Positions 43,044 through 51,781 are shown, counted from the first letter of the stretch. The stretch is 64,000 bases of DNA from Kocuria palustris (GCF_007666205.1 NZ_VDOR01000002.1:399943-463942), one strand, 5' to 3'. The notes: generated by a model from the letters alone, not told the origin. Made by a program: numbers and translations.

Positions 43044-43067
43044 CCGCGGGCCCCGGCGTGCCCGCGG
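43044..43067 (-). terminator. Short hairpin after the LCP gene
   Basis: CCGCGGG (43044-43050) pairs with CCCGCGG (43061-43067) right at the LCP stop. The stem is only 7 bp. Confidence 0.35.
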
Positions 43068-44957
43068 TCACGGCACGGAGCAGGTGCCGTTGGCCGAGAG
43101 CTCGGGGGTCTCCTCGCCGCCTCCGTCGTCGGCCGTCTGGGCCGGGACCGCGACCAGCGCCGATGAGCCGAGCGGGCCCCCGCCGACGCTCGGACCGGCG
43201 GCCTGCGGGTCCTCGCCCTGGGCGGAGTCGAGCAGCTCCTGGACATCGGCGTGCAGCTGGTCGTAGTCGGGGTAGGTGGGGAACACGGCGTCGTAGTAGG
43301 GCGGCCCCGCCGCGTACGGCACGAGGTCGTGGTCCTTGGCCTGCACCGCGAGGTCCACGAAGGAGCCCAGGGAGGCCTGGGGGATGTCGGTCTCGACGAC
43401 CTGGGTGCCGGCGTCGGCGAGCTCCTCGAACTGGGTGACCACGTTGGCGGGGTTGAGCTGCTGGAGCATCGCCGCCTGCACGCAGCGCTGGCGCGCCTGC
43501 CGGTCGTAGTCCGAGGCGCCCTCCCGGGAGCGGGCGTACCAGAGCGCGTGGAAGCCGTCGAGCTCCTGGACGCCGGGCTCGATGTAGCCGTCGATCGGGT
43601 TGGGCTCCCCGGTGATCTCGTTGGTGCCGCCGCCGATCGGGACCTCGCCGCCGACGTCGATCGTGATGCCGCCGAGGGCGTCGATGAGCTGCTCGAAGCC
43701 GTTCATGTCGATCATCGCGTAGCCCTGGATGTCGATCCCCAGCGCTCCGGAGGCCGCGTCCTTCATGGCCTCGACGCCGGGGTCCTCGACGTCGTCGCCG
43801 TAGACGTCCGGGTGGTTCTGCATGACGTCCGTGTAGACGGCGTTGAGCAGGCACTCGTCGCCGCAGCTGTAGCCCTCCGGGTACACCTCGTGCATGGGGG
43901 AGTCGTCGGGGAACGGGACGTTCTGCAGGTTGCGCGGCAGGGAGATCGTGGCCGTCTGGCCGGAGTCCGCGTCGATGCTGAGCACGGTCATGGAGTCGGG
44001 TCGCAGGCCGACCCTGTCCTCGCCGGCGTCGGCGCCCATCAGCAGGATGTTGTACCGCCCGTCGGAGGGCCGGAAGGGCATGCCCCCGGCGAAGATCTCG
44101 CCGACCGTCCCGCGCGTGACGCTGAGCAGGTGCGCCGAGTAGAGCAGGCCGCCGGAGGTCACGACCATGAGCAGCGCGAGCCCCGCGCACGTCAGGGCCC
44201 GGGCGCGCTGCTCGAGCAGGCCCGGGCGGATCAGCCGCAGCGTGTCCAGGAACAGCACCGCCCACCAGATCGCGGCCGCCACGAGGCCCAGCCAGATGAC
44301 GCGCCCGGACAGGCTGTTCGTCAGCAGGAAGACCAGGGGATTGCGCCACAGCAGACCCGAGAGCAGCACGACGATCGCGATCGCCCAGCACGCCACGGTG
44401 ATGGGCAGCGCGATGCGGCCCAGGCGTCGATGCCCGGCGGCGATCTGCGCCGAGCCCGGGAACACGAGGGTCCCCAGGATCAGCAGCCACGCCCGCCACG
44501 TGCGCCGCCCGGGGGAGACGAACGACGGGTCCTCGAGCGCCCGATCCCACGAGCCGGCGCCCTGCCGGGACGACAGCCGGGCATCGGCCGGGACCTCGGC
44601 GGCGATGTCGTCGTCCCAGCCGTCGTCCTGCGGCCGGGCATCGTCGTCCCAGCCGCCCCAGTCATCCCGGCCGCCGCCGTACCGGCCGTCCCCGTCGTTC
44701 CAGCCGTCCTGACCGGGCCGGCCATCGCGACGGCCGCCCTGGCCGTCCCACCGCTGCTCGTCCTGACCCGCGGGGCCGGGGCGGCCGCCGTCCCGGGCCT
44801 GCTCCTGACCGGTGCGTCGGGCGCTGGGCGAGGCGTCGGCCCAGTGCCCGGCCGCGGTCGACCCGTCGCCGCGCGCGACGTCGAACGGGCGGTCGGCGGC
44901 GGAGCGGCCGTCGCTGCGGCGGCGCCGGGGGTCACGGGGAAGCTGAGGTCCAGTCAC
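43068..44957 (-). CDS. LytR-CpsA-Psr (LCP) family wall-polymer ligase
   Basis: LCP enzymes attach teichoic acid or polysaccharide from lipid carriers to peptidoglycan. 629 residues from the GTG at 44957 (start uncertain; no clear ribosome site). A long Asp/Gly/Trp-rich cytoplasmic region (about 1-130) is followed by four TM helices (about 150-280) rather than the usual one. The extracytoplasmic LCP domain has 'ILLMGADAGEDR', 'SLPRNLQNVPFPD' and 'YARSREGASDYDRQARQR', which carry the pyrophosphate-binding Asp/Arg residues. A C-terminal Gly/Ala/Pro tail ends the protein. Confidence 0.9.
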   Translation of the reverse strand: MTGPQLPRDPRRRRSDGRSAADRPFDVARGDGSTAAGHWADASPSARRTGQEQARDGGRPGPAGQDEQRWDGQGGRRDGRPGQDGWNDGDGRYGGGRDDWGGWDDDARPQDDGWDDDIAAEVPADARLSSRQGAGSWDRALEDPSFVSPGRRTWRAWLLILGTLVFPGSAQIAAGHRRLGRIALPITVACWAIAIVVLLSGLLWRNPLVFLLTNSLSGRVIWLGLVAAAIWWAVLFLDTLRLIRPGLLEQRARALTCAGLALLMVVTSGGLLYSAHLLSVTRGTVGEIFAGGMPFRPSDGRYNILLMGADAGEDRVGLRPDSMTVLSIDADSGQTATISLPRNLQNVPFPDDSPMHEVYPEGYSCGDECLLNAVYTDVMQNHPDVYGDDVEDPGVEAMKDAASGALGIDIQGYAMIDMNGFEQLIDALGGITIDVGGEVPIGGGTNEITGEPNPIDGYIEPGVQELDGFHALWYARSREGASDYDRQARQRCVQAAMLQQLNPANVVTQFEELADAGTQVVETDIPQASLGSFVDLAVQAKDHDLVPYAAGPPYYDAVFPTYPDYDQLHADVQELLDSAQGEDPQAAGPSVGGGPLGSSALVAVPAQTADDGGGEETPELSANGTCSVP

Positions 44958-45045
44958 GGTGTCTCGCGCTCGGTGGGGAAGGCGGGGGAGCAGCTCATGC
45001 GCGTGAGCGGCGCGGCCGCCCGGAGGGGGCCGCCGGTGCGGGGGC

Positions 45046-45564
45046 TCACCGCGACAGGCGGCGGCGCAGCGACCGGCCCTTGTCCTGGGCCGAGGCATTG
45101 AGGTCGGCGGCGAAGGAGTTCAGGTCGCGGCGCAGGCGGGTCGCCTGGTCGTCCGTCCCGGAAGCCAGGATGCGCGCGGCCAGCAGTCCCGCGTTGCGCG
45201 CCCCGCCGATCGAGACCGTGGCCACCGGCACGCCCGCCGGCATCTGCACGATCGACAGCAGCGAGTCCAGGCCGTCGAGGGTCTTCAGGGGCACGGGCAC
45301 GCCGATGACGGGCAGCGGGGTGGTCGCGGCGATCATGCCGGGCAGGTGGGCGGCGCCCCCGGCCCCGGCGATGATCACGCGCAGGCCGCGCATCTCCGCG
45401 GAGGAGCCGTAGTCGATCATCTCGCTCGGCATGCGGTGGGCGGAGACCACGTCGACCTCGCAGCTCACGCCGAGCTCGTCGAGGACCTGCACCGCGGCCT
45501 CCATGACGGACCAGTCGGAGTCCGATCCCATGATGACGCCGACATCGGGAAGCGCTTCGCTCAC
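45046..45564 (-). CDS. purE: N5-carboxyaminoimidazole ribonucleotide mutase
   Basis: Moves the carboxyl group of N5-CAIR to give CAIR in purine synthesis, acting after PurK. 172 residues with '[13 protein letters not shown]', 'SAHRMPSEM' (catalytic His) and '[11 protein letters not shown]', all class I PurE hallmarks. GTG at 45564 with AGGAGTG upstream. purK lies 213 bp upstream on the same strand. Confidence 0.96.
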   Translation of the reverse strand: MSEALPDVGVIMGSDSDWSVMEAAVQVLDELGVSCEVDVVSAHRMPSEMIDYGSSAEMRGLRVIIAGAGGAAHLPGMIAATTPLPVIGVPVPLKTLDGLDSLLSIVQMPAGVPVATVSIGGARNAGLLAARILASGTDDQATRLRRDLNSFAADLNASAQDKGRSLRRRLSR

Positions 45565-45649
45565 TGCTCACTCCTGGATCTGGGATCTCGCACGGGATCC
45601 TCGCCTGCGGGGCCGGACGCGCCGGGGCGTCCGGTCCTGATCAGCGCAC

Positions 45650-45655
45650 ACCGTA
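45650..45655 (-). promoter_or_regulatory. Possible -10 for purE
   Basis: TACGGT on the minus strand in the 213-bp purK-purE gap, about 85 nt before the start. Weak; co-transcription from purK is equally possible. Confidence 0.25.
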
Positions 45656-45758
45656 CTCGCGAACCCTGGACATCCCGTGGAGGACCGGAGCACCGGCGAT
45701 GGGGGACCGACGAGGGCCGCGGGCATCGGCCAGAGCGGTCGGGGCCGGTGCAGGCCGG

Positions 45759-45788
45759 GATCAGTGCGAGCGGGAGATCAGTGCGAGC
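45759..45788. repeat. Tandem 13-bp repeat (17-bp period) across the purK stop
   Basis: GATCAGTGCGAGC occurs at 45759-45771 and again at 45776-45788. The second copy includes the purK stop codon; the first lies just outside the gene. It looks like a small local duplication. Confidence 0.6.
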
Positions 45789-47034
45789 CGGGGCCGTCGC
45801 GCAGCACGGCGGCGGCCGCGGAGGCCGTGCGGCGCACCTCGGCGGTCACGCCCTCGTCCGCGGGCTGCCCGGCGGCGGACAGCGCGTTCACGTGCCCGAC
45901 CTTGCGCCCGGGCCGCACGGACTTGCCGTAGAGGTGGACCTTGGCCCGCGGGTGGGCCGCCATGGCCTCGGTCAGACCCGCGTGGAGGTTCGGCTGGTCG
46001 CCGCCGAGGATGTTCTTCATGACCGCCACGGCCGCCACCGGCTCGGGGCAGCCCAGGGGCAGGTCCAGCACGGCGCGCAGGTGCTGCTCGAACTGCCCGG
46101 TCACGGCGCCGTCCATGCTCCAGTGCCCGGAGTTGTGGGGGCGCATGGCCAGCTCGTTGACGAGCAGGGAGCCGTCGCGGGTCTGGAACAGCTCGACGGC
46201 CATCACCCCGGTCACGTCCAGCTCCGCCGACAGCCGCAGGGCGATGCGCTGGGCGGCCGCGGACTCCTCCGGGCTCAGGCCCGGGGCCGGGGCGATGACC
46301 TCGTCGCACACGCCGTCGACCTGGATGGACTCGACCACGGGCCAGCACCGCTGCTCGCCCGAGCGGCGACGGGCCACCTGCGCGGAGAGCTCGCGGGCGA
46401 ACGGGACGGCCTCCTCGGCCAGCAGCGGGGCGGCGGAGCGGTCGAACCACTCGGCGGCGGTGCCCGTGCGGGCCTCCTGCTCGGAGTGCACGAGGAGCAC
46501 GCCCTTGCCGTCGTAGCCCCCGCGGGGGGTCTTCAGCACCACGGGCCACTGGCCCTGCCCGGCGAAGGCCACGAGCGCGTCGGCGTCGGAGACCTCGGCC
46601 CAGCGCGGGTTCGGCAGGCCGAGACGGTCGACGGCCCGGCGCATGACGATCTTGTCCTGGGCGTGGATCAGCGCGTGGGGCCGGGGCTCGACCACGACCC
46701 CGTCGGCCAGCAGCGCCTCGAGGTGCTCGTTCGGGACGTGCTCGTGGTCGAAGGTCAGGGCGTCGAGCCCGCGGCTGAAGCCCCGCAGGGCCTCGAGGTC
46801 GTCGCCGGCGCCCACCCGGTGCGAGGCCGCCGCGGGCACCGCCGCCGCTTCCTCGGACTCGGCGAGCACGCGCAGCTCGATGCCGAGCTCGGCGGCCGCC
46901 GGGCCCATCATGCGCGCGAGCTGGCCGCCGCCGACGACGCCGACGACGGGGCCCGAGGCCGAGAAGCGCTCGGAGCCGGGGGCCTCGGAAGCGGGGGCGG
47001 AGGCAGTGGTCTGGGGGCTGTCGTCGCTCATCAC
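45778..47034 (-). CDS. purK: 5-(carboxyamino)imidazole ribonucleotide synthase
   Basis: ATP-grasp enzyme that carboxylates AIR with bicarbonate, supplying PurE. 418 residues: 'VVGVVGGGQLARMM' (N-terminal nucleotide-like fold), 'VLKTPRGGYDGKGV' (ATP-grasp loop), 'NELAMRPHNSGHW' and 'AVMKNILGG', all PurK-typical. An Ala/Ser-rich lead of about 30 residues precedes the fold. Start GTG at 47034, 6 nt after TACCCT; the following ATG (47031) is the alternative. Confidence 0.95.
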   Translation of the reverse strand: MMSDDSPQTTASAPASEAPGSERFSASGPVVGVVGGGQLARMMGPAAAELGIELRVLAESEEAAAVPAAASHRVGAGDDLEALRGFSRGLDALTFDHEHVPNEHLEALLADGVVVEPRPHALIHAQDKIVMRRAVDRLGLPNPRWAEVSDADALVAFAGQGQWPVVLKTPRGGYDGKGVLLVHSEQEARTGTAAEWFDRSAAPLLAEEAVPFARELSAQVARRRSGEQRCWPVVESIQVDGVCDEVIAPAPGLSPEESAAAQRIALRLSAELDVTGVMAVELFQTRDGSLLVNELAMRPHNSGHWSMDGAVTGQFEQHLRAVLDLPLGCPEPVAAVAVMKNILGGDQPNLHAGLTEAMAAHPRAKVHLYGKSVRPGRKVGHVNALSAAGQPADEGVTAEVRRTASAAAAVLRDGPGSH

Positions 47035-47040
47035 GCTCCA

Positions 47041-47046
47041 AGGGTA
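47041..47046 (-). promoter_or_regulatory. -10 element, leaderless purK mRNA
   Basis: TACCCT on the minus strand with 6 nt to the GTG at 47034. Confidence 0.5.
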
Positions 47047-47085
47047 GTCCGGGCGAGGATCAGCCGACTGCCAGGTTCGCAGGAG

Positions 47086-47091
47086 TACACT
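47086..47091 (+). promoter_or_regulatory. -10 element for gtrA-like gene
   Basis: TACACT, divergent from the purK promoter 40 bp away; leader about 71 nt. Confidence 0.5.
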
Positions 47092-47168
47092 GCGGGACAC
47101 CCCCGCCCGCCCGATCACGGCATCCTGCACTGCGGCGAGGGGTTCGCCGAGTTCCGGAGCCCTCTTCC

Positions 47169-47846
47169 ATGACCGTTCGTTTCAAAGCCCTCTGGCACCT
47201 CTTCATCGCCGAGCTGATGAAGTTCGGCACCGTCGGGGGGCTGGCCTTCCTGGTGAACGCGGGCGTCGTGGCCCTGCTGATGGCCACGGTCTTCCAGGAG
47301 GAGGGCCACCTCAAGGCCAAGGCGATCGCCACGGTCGTGGCCACGATCTTCTCGTGGCTCGCCAACCGCTACTGGACCTTCCGGGACAAGCGCCAGGCCG
47401 ACACCAAGCGCGAGGCCTGGCAGTTCCTGATCGCCAACGTGATCGGGCTGGCCATCGAGCTGTCCTGCATCGGCGTGAGCTACTACATCCTCGGGCTGAC
47501 CAGCGGCACCGCCTCGTTCATCTCCGGAACGATCATCGGCACCATCCTCGGCACGATCTTCCGCTACCTCGCCTACCGCTTCTGGGTCTACGCCAAGCCG
47601 CTCGATCAGGAGCCCGGCTTCGCGCCGTCGACCGCCTCCGAGATGGCGGCGATCACCGGCAGCCTCCCCGTCGTGGGCCAGGACGGCCGGCAGGGTCGCG
47701 GCAGCACCGCGGCCGGCGCGAGCACCGCCTCGCGGGGCGACGCCGCGGCCTCCGAGGAGCGCAGCCGCAGCGCGAGCCCCGACGAGCGCGGCGGGGCGGG
47801 CGCCTCGTCCTCGGATGCGCCGCCGGCGGACGTCAGCGCCAGGTGA
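47169..47846 (+). CDS. GtrA family membrane protein
   Basis: 225 residues: four TM helices over residues 15-140 with 'LMKFGTVGGLAFLVNAGVVALL' as the first and 'LANRYWTF' between helices two and three, the hallmark of GtrA. These proteins are thought to flip polyprenyl-phosphate sugars or assist glycosyltransferases. A 75-residue Ser/Ala/Arg-rich tail overlaps the convergent TIGR03089 gene by 14 bp. It neighbours purK as in mycobacteria. Confidence 0.92.
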   Translation: MTVRFKALWHLFIAELMKFGTVGGLAFLVNAGVVALLMATVFQEEGHLKAKAIATVVATIFSWLANRYWTFRDKRQADTKREAWQFLIANVIGLAIELSCIGVSYYILGLTSGTASFISGTIIGTILGTIFRYLAYRFWVYAKPLDQEPGFAPSTASEMAAITGSLPVVGQDGRQGRGSTAAGASTASRGDAAASEERSRSASPDERGGAGASSSDAPPADVSAR

Positions 47847-48630
47847 GGTGCACGCGCTCGGCGGCCAGATCCCGCTGCAGCGCCTCCGAGCCCGGCCGAT
47901 CGCTGAGCACCGCCGCACCGCCGGCGGCCCACACGGCCAGCAGCCCGACGAGGCTGCCGCGGTCCCAGCCGTCGATGTCCAGGTGGACCACCGGCGCCTG
48001 GGGCAGCTCGGCGGCCCGGTCCGCGGCGGCCTCCTGGAGCCCCGCGAAGTCCAGGGCGCCCGCCGCGTCCTCGAGCGCGGCATCCGCGGGGCGCGGGCGC
48101 ACCGCGCCCGGCCAGTGATCCCCGTGCGCCCGGATCTCGGCGCAGTAGTCGATGTCCCCGTCGGAGGCCGCCTCGGCCTCCGGCAGCCGCAGGGCCAGAC
48201 CCGGATAGGCCAGCACGAGGCGGTCGTCGGCCTCGATCCCGGCGGCCTCCGCGGAGCCCTCCGGGCGGGGCCGCGCCTCGGGGCCCGCCCCTGTGCGATC
48301 CAGGACCGCGGTGACCTGGGCCTGCCCGGTCGTCGCCGCACCGGGCAGCGCGAGGACGGCGCCGATGCGCCAGGTCGCAGCCGCGAGCACGAGCGTGCGC
48401 CAGTGGACGGCCGGATCGAGCACCAGGCGGTCGCCGGGCATCATCCCCAGGTCGTCGACCAGGAGGTTGGCGGTCTTGGCGATCCAGTTCTCGAGCACGC
48501 GGCCCGAGAGCTCGACGCGGCCCCCGTCCGCGCCGTACCAGACGACGGCGGGGGTCGGGCGCTCGGCCAGCCGGGACAGCAGCCGGGTGATCTCGGTCTC
48601 GGTGCGGGGTGCGGGGCTCGTCGGCTCCAT
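47833..48630 (-). CDS. TIGR03089 family protein (truncated AMP-binding-like)
   Basis: 265 residues. It reads like the N-terminal part of an adenylate-forming enzyme ('VVWYGADGGRVELSGRVLENWIAKTANLLVDDLG') but lacks the ATP-binding core motifs and C-terminal lid, as is usual for TIGR03089, so it is unlikely to adenylate substrates. The family is restricted to actinobacteria and of unknown function. ATG at 48630 behind GAGGAGGA. Confidence 0.9.
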   Translation of the reverse strand: MEPTSPAPRTETEITRLLSRLAERPTPAVVWYGADGGRVELSGRVLENWIAKTANLLVDDLGMMPGDRLVLDPAVHWRTLVLAAATWRIGAVLALPGAATTGQAQVTAVLDRTGAGPEARPRPEGSAEAAGIEADDRLVLAYPGLALRLPEAEAASDGDIDYCAEIRAHGDHWPGAVRPRPADAALEDAAGALDFAGLQEAAADRAAELPQAPVVHLDIDGWDRGSLVGLLAVWAAGGAAVLSDRPGSEALQRDLAAERVHLTWR

Positions 48631-48807
48631 GGTCCTCCTCGGCGGACGGCTGCGGTGCTCGCGTGCTCTCGTCGATCCGGCGGTCGGATCCCGGGCGGGG
48701 CGCCGGACCCGCTCCGGACAGGGAGCATGTGCTCCACGGCGGCATCACTGCTGGTCAGAGGCGTTCTCTGGGCACGAGCGGCCGGATGTGGTACAGGGGA
48801 TCCGCGC
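48631..48807. other. Upstream half of the 368-bp TIGR03089/whiB intergenic region
   Basis: No gene is seen between 48631 and 48998. This left part holds nothing I can name beyond space for the TIGR03089 promoter. The right part contains the whiB promoter listed next and a 160-nt leader. Confidence 0.4.
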
Positions 48808-48836
48808 TTGACGCTGGGCACTTACAAGCGTGTAAT
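48808..48836 (+). promoter_or_regulatory. Canonical -35/-10 promoter with embedded operator, whiB
   Basis: TTGACG (48808-48813), 17-bp spacer, TGTAAT (48831-48836). This is the only near-consensus two-box promoter I found. The inverted repeat TTACA-AGCG-TGTAA (48822-48835) overlaps the spacer and -10, a plausible repressor or autoregulatory site. Confidence 0.6.
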
Positions 48837-48998
48837 TAGGGGGCCGAGCAGGTGGCCTCCCGCTGAGGGGAGTCCGACACCTGATGCCCCCACGTACTCA
48901 TCGCCGCGATCCTACGACTCGCGCGTCGTCGCCGCACGGCCCGGTCCGATGACGCGGACTCCTGTCCTAGGGATCCCGTGCATGTCGGAAGGACCGTC

Positions 48999-49457
48999 AT
49001 GGCAGAGCCCGCACGCCGTCGCGCCGCAGAGGTGCCGGAACCCGCACGCCGTCGTCGAGGCGCCCGTGCCGTGCCCCAGGACTGGTTCATGGACCCCGTC
49101 GAGGCGGATGCTCCCGCCGGCGCCGGCCTGACCGCGCTGCCGGATCTCAAGGAGGCCGATCTCGGCGATGCCGCCGCGGTCCCCGGCTCCATCTGGCAGG
49201 CCGTGGCCGGGGTGTACGGGGTCGACGGCGACGAGGGGGAGCTCGCCTGGCAGACGGATGCCCTGTGCGCGCAGACCGACCCCGAGGCCTTCTTCCCCGA
49301 GAAGGGCGGCTCGACCCGCGATGCCAAGCGCGTGTGCGCGGCGTGTCCCGTGCGCGACGAGTGCCTCGACTACGCGATGGCACATGACGAGAAGTTCGGC
49401 ATCTGGGGCGGGCTCTCGGAGCGCGAGCGCCGGCGTCTGCGCCGCGCCGGGCGCTGA
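48999..49457 (+). CDS. WhiB-family [4Fe-4S] regulator, WhiB2/WhmD type
   Basis: 152 residues. Iron-sulfur cysteines C90, C113, C116, C122 (C-x22-C-x2-C-x5-C), the 'GIWGGLSERERR' turn and a basic C-terminus match WhiB proteins. WhiB2/WhmD governs septation, and its mycobacterial position beside DUF3499 is kept here. The N-terminal 80 residues are Arg/Ala-rich then acidic. ATG at 48999 with GGAAGGA upstream. An in-frame GTG at 48978 and ATG at 48982 (another frame) are less suitable. Confidence 0.93.
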   Translation: MAEPARRRAAEVPEPARRRRGARAVPQDWFMDPVEADAPAGAGLTALPDLKEADLGDAAAVPGSIWQAVAGVYGVDGDEGELAWQTDALCAQTDPEAFFPEKGGSTRDAKRVCAACPVRDECLDYAMAHDEKFGIWGGLSERERRRLRRAGR

Positions 49458-49470
49458 GCCCCCGGGAGGG

Positions 49471-49476
49471 TAGCGT
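49471..49476 (+). promoter_or_regulatory. -10 element, leaderless DUF3499 mRNA
   Basis: TAGCGT with 7 nt to the ATG at 49484, 14 bp after the whiB stop. Confidence 0.6.
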
Positions 49477-49483
49477 TGTCGGA

Positions 49484-50263
49484 ATGAGCACTGCAGATGC
49501 ACCGCTGGCACGACTCTGCTCGCGTCAGACCTGCCGACGCCCCGCGCAGACCACTCTGACCTTCGTCTACTCCGATTCGACCGCCGTCATCGGCCCGCTG
49601 TCGGTGCATGCGGAGCCGCACGCCTACGACCTGTGCATCCCCCATGCCGAGCGCATGACCCCGCCCCGCGGCTGGGAGATCGTGCGGCTCGAGGGCGTCC
49701 TGGAGCAGGCGGACGACGACGCGTCCGCGGCGGCGCCATCGGGGCCCGTGGCCGACTCGGCGCCGCTCGCGCCGCTGTCCGCGCTGCCCGGGGCCGGCTC
49801 GCCCGGGGCAGCGGCCGCAGGCTCCGACGAAGCGCCCGAGGGCGGGTCATCCGCCGGCGGCCCCGACACCGGGTCGCCCTCCGGCGACGAGGCCTCGGAG
49901 GCCGATGCCCCGGGGAACTCCTCCGGCTCCGCCCCGTCGGGGTGGGGCCGCAGACGACGCGGAAGGCTCCGCTCGGTGACCTCCCCGGGGGCCGAGCCGG
50001 GCTCCGGCGAGTCCTCGGGGGCCGCCTCTCCGAGCGAGGACGATGGCGATTCCGAGGACGGGACCCCGTCCGGCGGCTCCGGTCCGGAGGCTGCCGCGGA
50101 CGGGGAGGCTCCCCAGCGCCCGGAGCAGCCGAGCGGCGGCCTCGGCTCGCTGTCGGACGAGATCTTCGCGGGAGAGGGCACGGAGTTCGTGCAGGCTCGG
50201 GCCCGCCTCGACTCCCAGCCCCGCTCCATGCGCCGGCCGCACCTGCGCCGGGGCAGGGGCTGA
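49484..50263 (+). CDS. DUF3499 family zinc-site protein with acidic low-complexity tail
   Basis: 259 residues. The conserved N-terminal 70 residues contain a likely zinc site, C12-x4-C17 and C51-x2-H54, and 'HAYDLCIPHAERMTPPRGWEIVRL', the DUF3499 signature. The remainder is Ser/Gly/Asp/Glu/Pro-rich, closing with a short basic end 'RPHLRRGRG'. Function unknown; always near whiB2 in the actinobacteria I know. Confidence 0.9.
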   Translation: MSTADAPLARLCSRQTCRRPAQTTLTFVYSDSTAVIGPLSVHAEPHAYDLCIPHAERMTPPRGWEIVRLEGVLEQADDDASAAAPSGPVADSAPLAPLSALPGAGSPGAAAAGSDEAPEGGSSAGGPDTGSPSGDEASEADAPGNSSGSAPSGWGRRRRGRLRSVTSPGAEPGSGESSGAASPSEDDGDSEDGTPSGGSGPEAAADGEAPQRPEQPSGGLGSLSDEIFAGEGTEFVQARARLDSQPRSMRRPHLRRGRG

Positions 50264-50360
50264 CGAGACAGGGGTTCCCGCCTCCGGCATCGCGAAGCAG
50301 CGCCGGCGAGACGCGGACGACGGACCGCGCGGGGACCGCCGCCTGCCGAGGGGGCGGCCC

Positions 50361-50366
50361 TACAAT
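50361..50366 (+). promoter_or_regulatory. -10 element for the Trm112-like gene
   Basis: TACAAT, leader about 60 nt. Confidence 0.5.
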
Positions 50367-50432
50367 GGCCGACGGCGCCTGCACCCGCGGCCCGCCGCGA
50401 CCATCCCGCCCCGCAGCCGAAGGCATCACTCC

Positions 50433-50795
50433 ATGACCAGCGCTCCAGGCTCCCGTCCCTCCCAGCCCTCGTCCGGCGCTCGCACGAGCACCGGACGCCC
50501 GGCCCGCCCCGCCCGGAGCGCGACCACCGGCAATCCCCCGTGGCAGCGCACGCCGGCCGCGGACAGCGCGTCGGCGAGCACCCGCCCTCGGGGAGCGGGG
50601 ATCTCGGACCTGTCGGCCGCCCTGCTGGAATGCCTGCGCTGCCCCCTGACCCGGGGGCGGCTGCTGTCCGTCGACGAGCATCGCCTCATGAGCGAGCTGC
50701 CGCACCGGGAGGGCATCCATCCCGTGTACGAGGTCGTGGACGGGATCCCGCACCTGCTGCCGGCCCAGGGCATGGCGGAGCGTCGGCAGCGGTGA
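50433..50795 (+). CDS. Trm112-family protein
   Basis: 120 residues: a Ser/Arg/Pro lead of about 65, then the Trm112 fold 'LLECLRCPLTRGRLLSVDE...GIHPVYEVVDGIPHLLP'. Trm112 proteins are small activators of methyltransferases. The second cysteine pair of the zinc ribbon is absent (CPLT instead of CPxC), so it probably binds no zinc. Its stop overlaps the next start (GTGA). Confidence 0.85.
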   Translation: MTSAPGSRPSQPSSGARTSTGRPARPARSATTGNPPWQRTPAADSASASTRPRGAGISDLSAALLECLRCPLTRGRLLSVDEHRLMSELPHREGIHPVYEVVDGIPHLLPAQGMAERRQR

Positions 50796-51781
50796 GCACC
50801 CCCGCCTCGCCGAGCTCCGGGTCCTCGCACGGCGCCGGGCGGCAGTGGGCCCACCTGGGCCCGGCCGTCTCGCAGGACGGCGCCGAGCCGACGACCGCCG
50901 AACCGACCGCCACTGATCCGACAGTCGCCGCATCGCCGTCCGGCGAGCCGCCCGCGGGCGAGGGAACGCCGTCGTCGCCGTGGGCGGATCCCCCGGGCGA
51001 CGGACCGGGCCGCCCCGGCTCGGCTCCGGCCCCCGTCCCCGGCCCGTCGGCCGGAGCCGACGAGCGCGGCGGGAGGTCCCGCCCCGAGCCGGGGCGCCCC
51101 GGTCGGCTGGGCATCGGGGGCGCGCTGACCCGCGCGCTCGTGGCACTGGCCGTGCCGCTGTCGCTGCTGGCCCTCGGCGTGCGCCTCGTGGCCACCCCGC
51201 TGTTCCTGTGGATCGAGTACCACCGCCCCGGGTTCCCGGAGGACGAGTACGGCTTCGGCGCCGAGGACCGCATGACGCTGGGGTCGCACGGCATGGACTA
51301 CATCCTGAACTGGGCCCCGGGCTCGTTCCTCGGCGAGATCCGCACCCCCTCCGGGCGGGCGTGGTTCACCCCTGACGAGATCTCCCACATGACCGACGTG
51401 AAGTGGGTGCTGCAGATCGGGCTCTGGGCGGGCGTCGCCGTGGTCGTCCTGGCCCTCGTGATGGCCCTGCTGCATCGCCGCGACCGCGACGGGCTGCTGG
51501 GCGCGGTCGCGGTCGGGGGATGGCTCACCGTGATCGCCGCGGCGCTGCTGGCCGTCGTGGCCGCCGTGGCCTGGCAGCAGTTCTTCGCCGCCTTCCACGG
51601 GCTGCTCTTCGCCGACGGCACCTGGACCTTCAGCATGTCGGACACGCTGATCCGCCTGTATCCGACGCAGTTCTGGATCGACGCCGCGATCGTGATCGGC
51701 GTGATCGCGGTGGGCGGTGCCCTGCTGGCCGCGCTGCTCGCGCAGCGCGCTCGCACCTCCCGCGGCCGTCGCCGCCGCTGA
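50792..51781 (+). CDS. TIGR01906 family integral membrane protein
   Basis: 329 residues: a disordered Pro/Ser/Gly lead (about 110), then four TM helices. The extracytoplasmic 'FTPDEISHMTDVKWVL' between the first two is the family marker. Function unknown. The GTG at 50792 overlaps the Trm112 stop. It converges on pmt. Confidence 0.88.
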   Translation: MSTPASPSSGSSHGAGRQWAHLGPAVSQDGAEPTTAEPTATDPTVAASPSGEPPAGEGTPSSPWADPPGDGPGRPGSAPAPVPGPSAGADERGGRSRPEPGRPGRLGIGGALTRALVALAVPLSLLALGVRLVATPLFLWIEYHRPGFPEDEYGFGAEDRMTLGSHGMDYILNWAPGSFLGEIRTPSGRAWFTPDEISHMTDVKWVLQIGLWAGVAVVVLALVMALLHRRDRDGLLGAVAVGGWLTVIAAALLAVVAAVAWQQFFAAFHGLLFADGTWTFSMSDTLIRLYPTQFWIDAAIVIGVIAVGGALLAALLAQRARTSRGRRRR

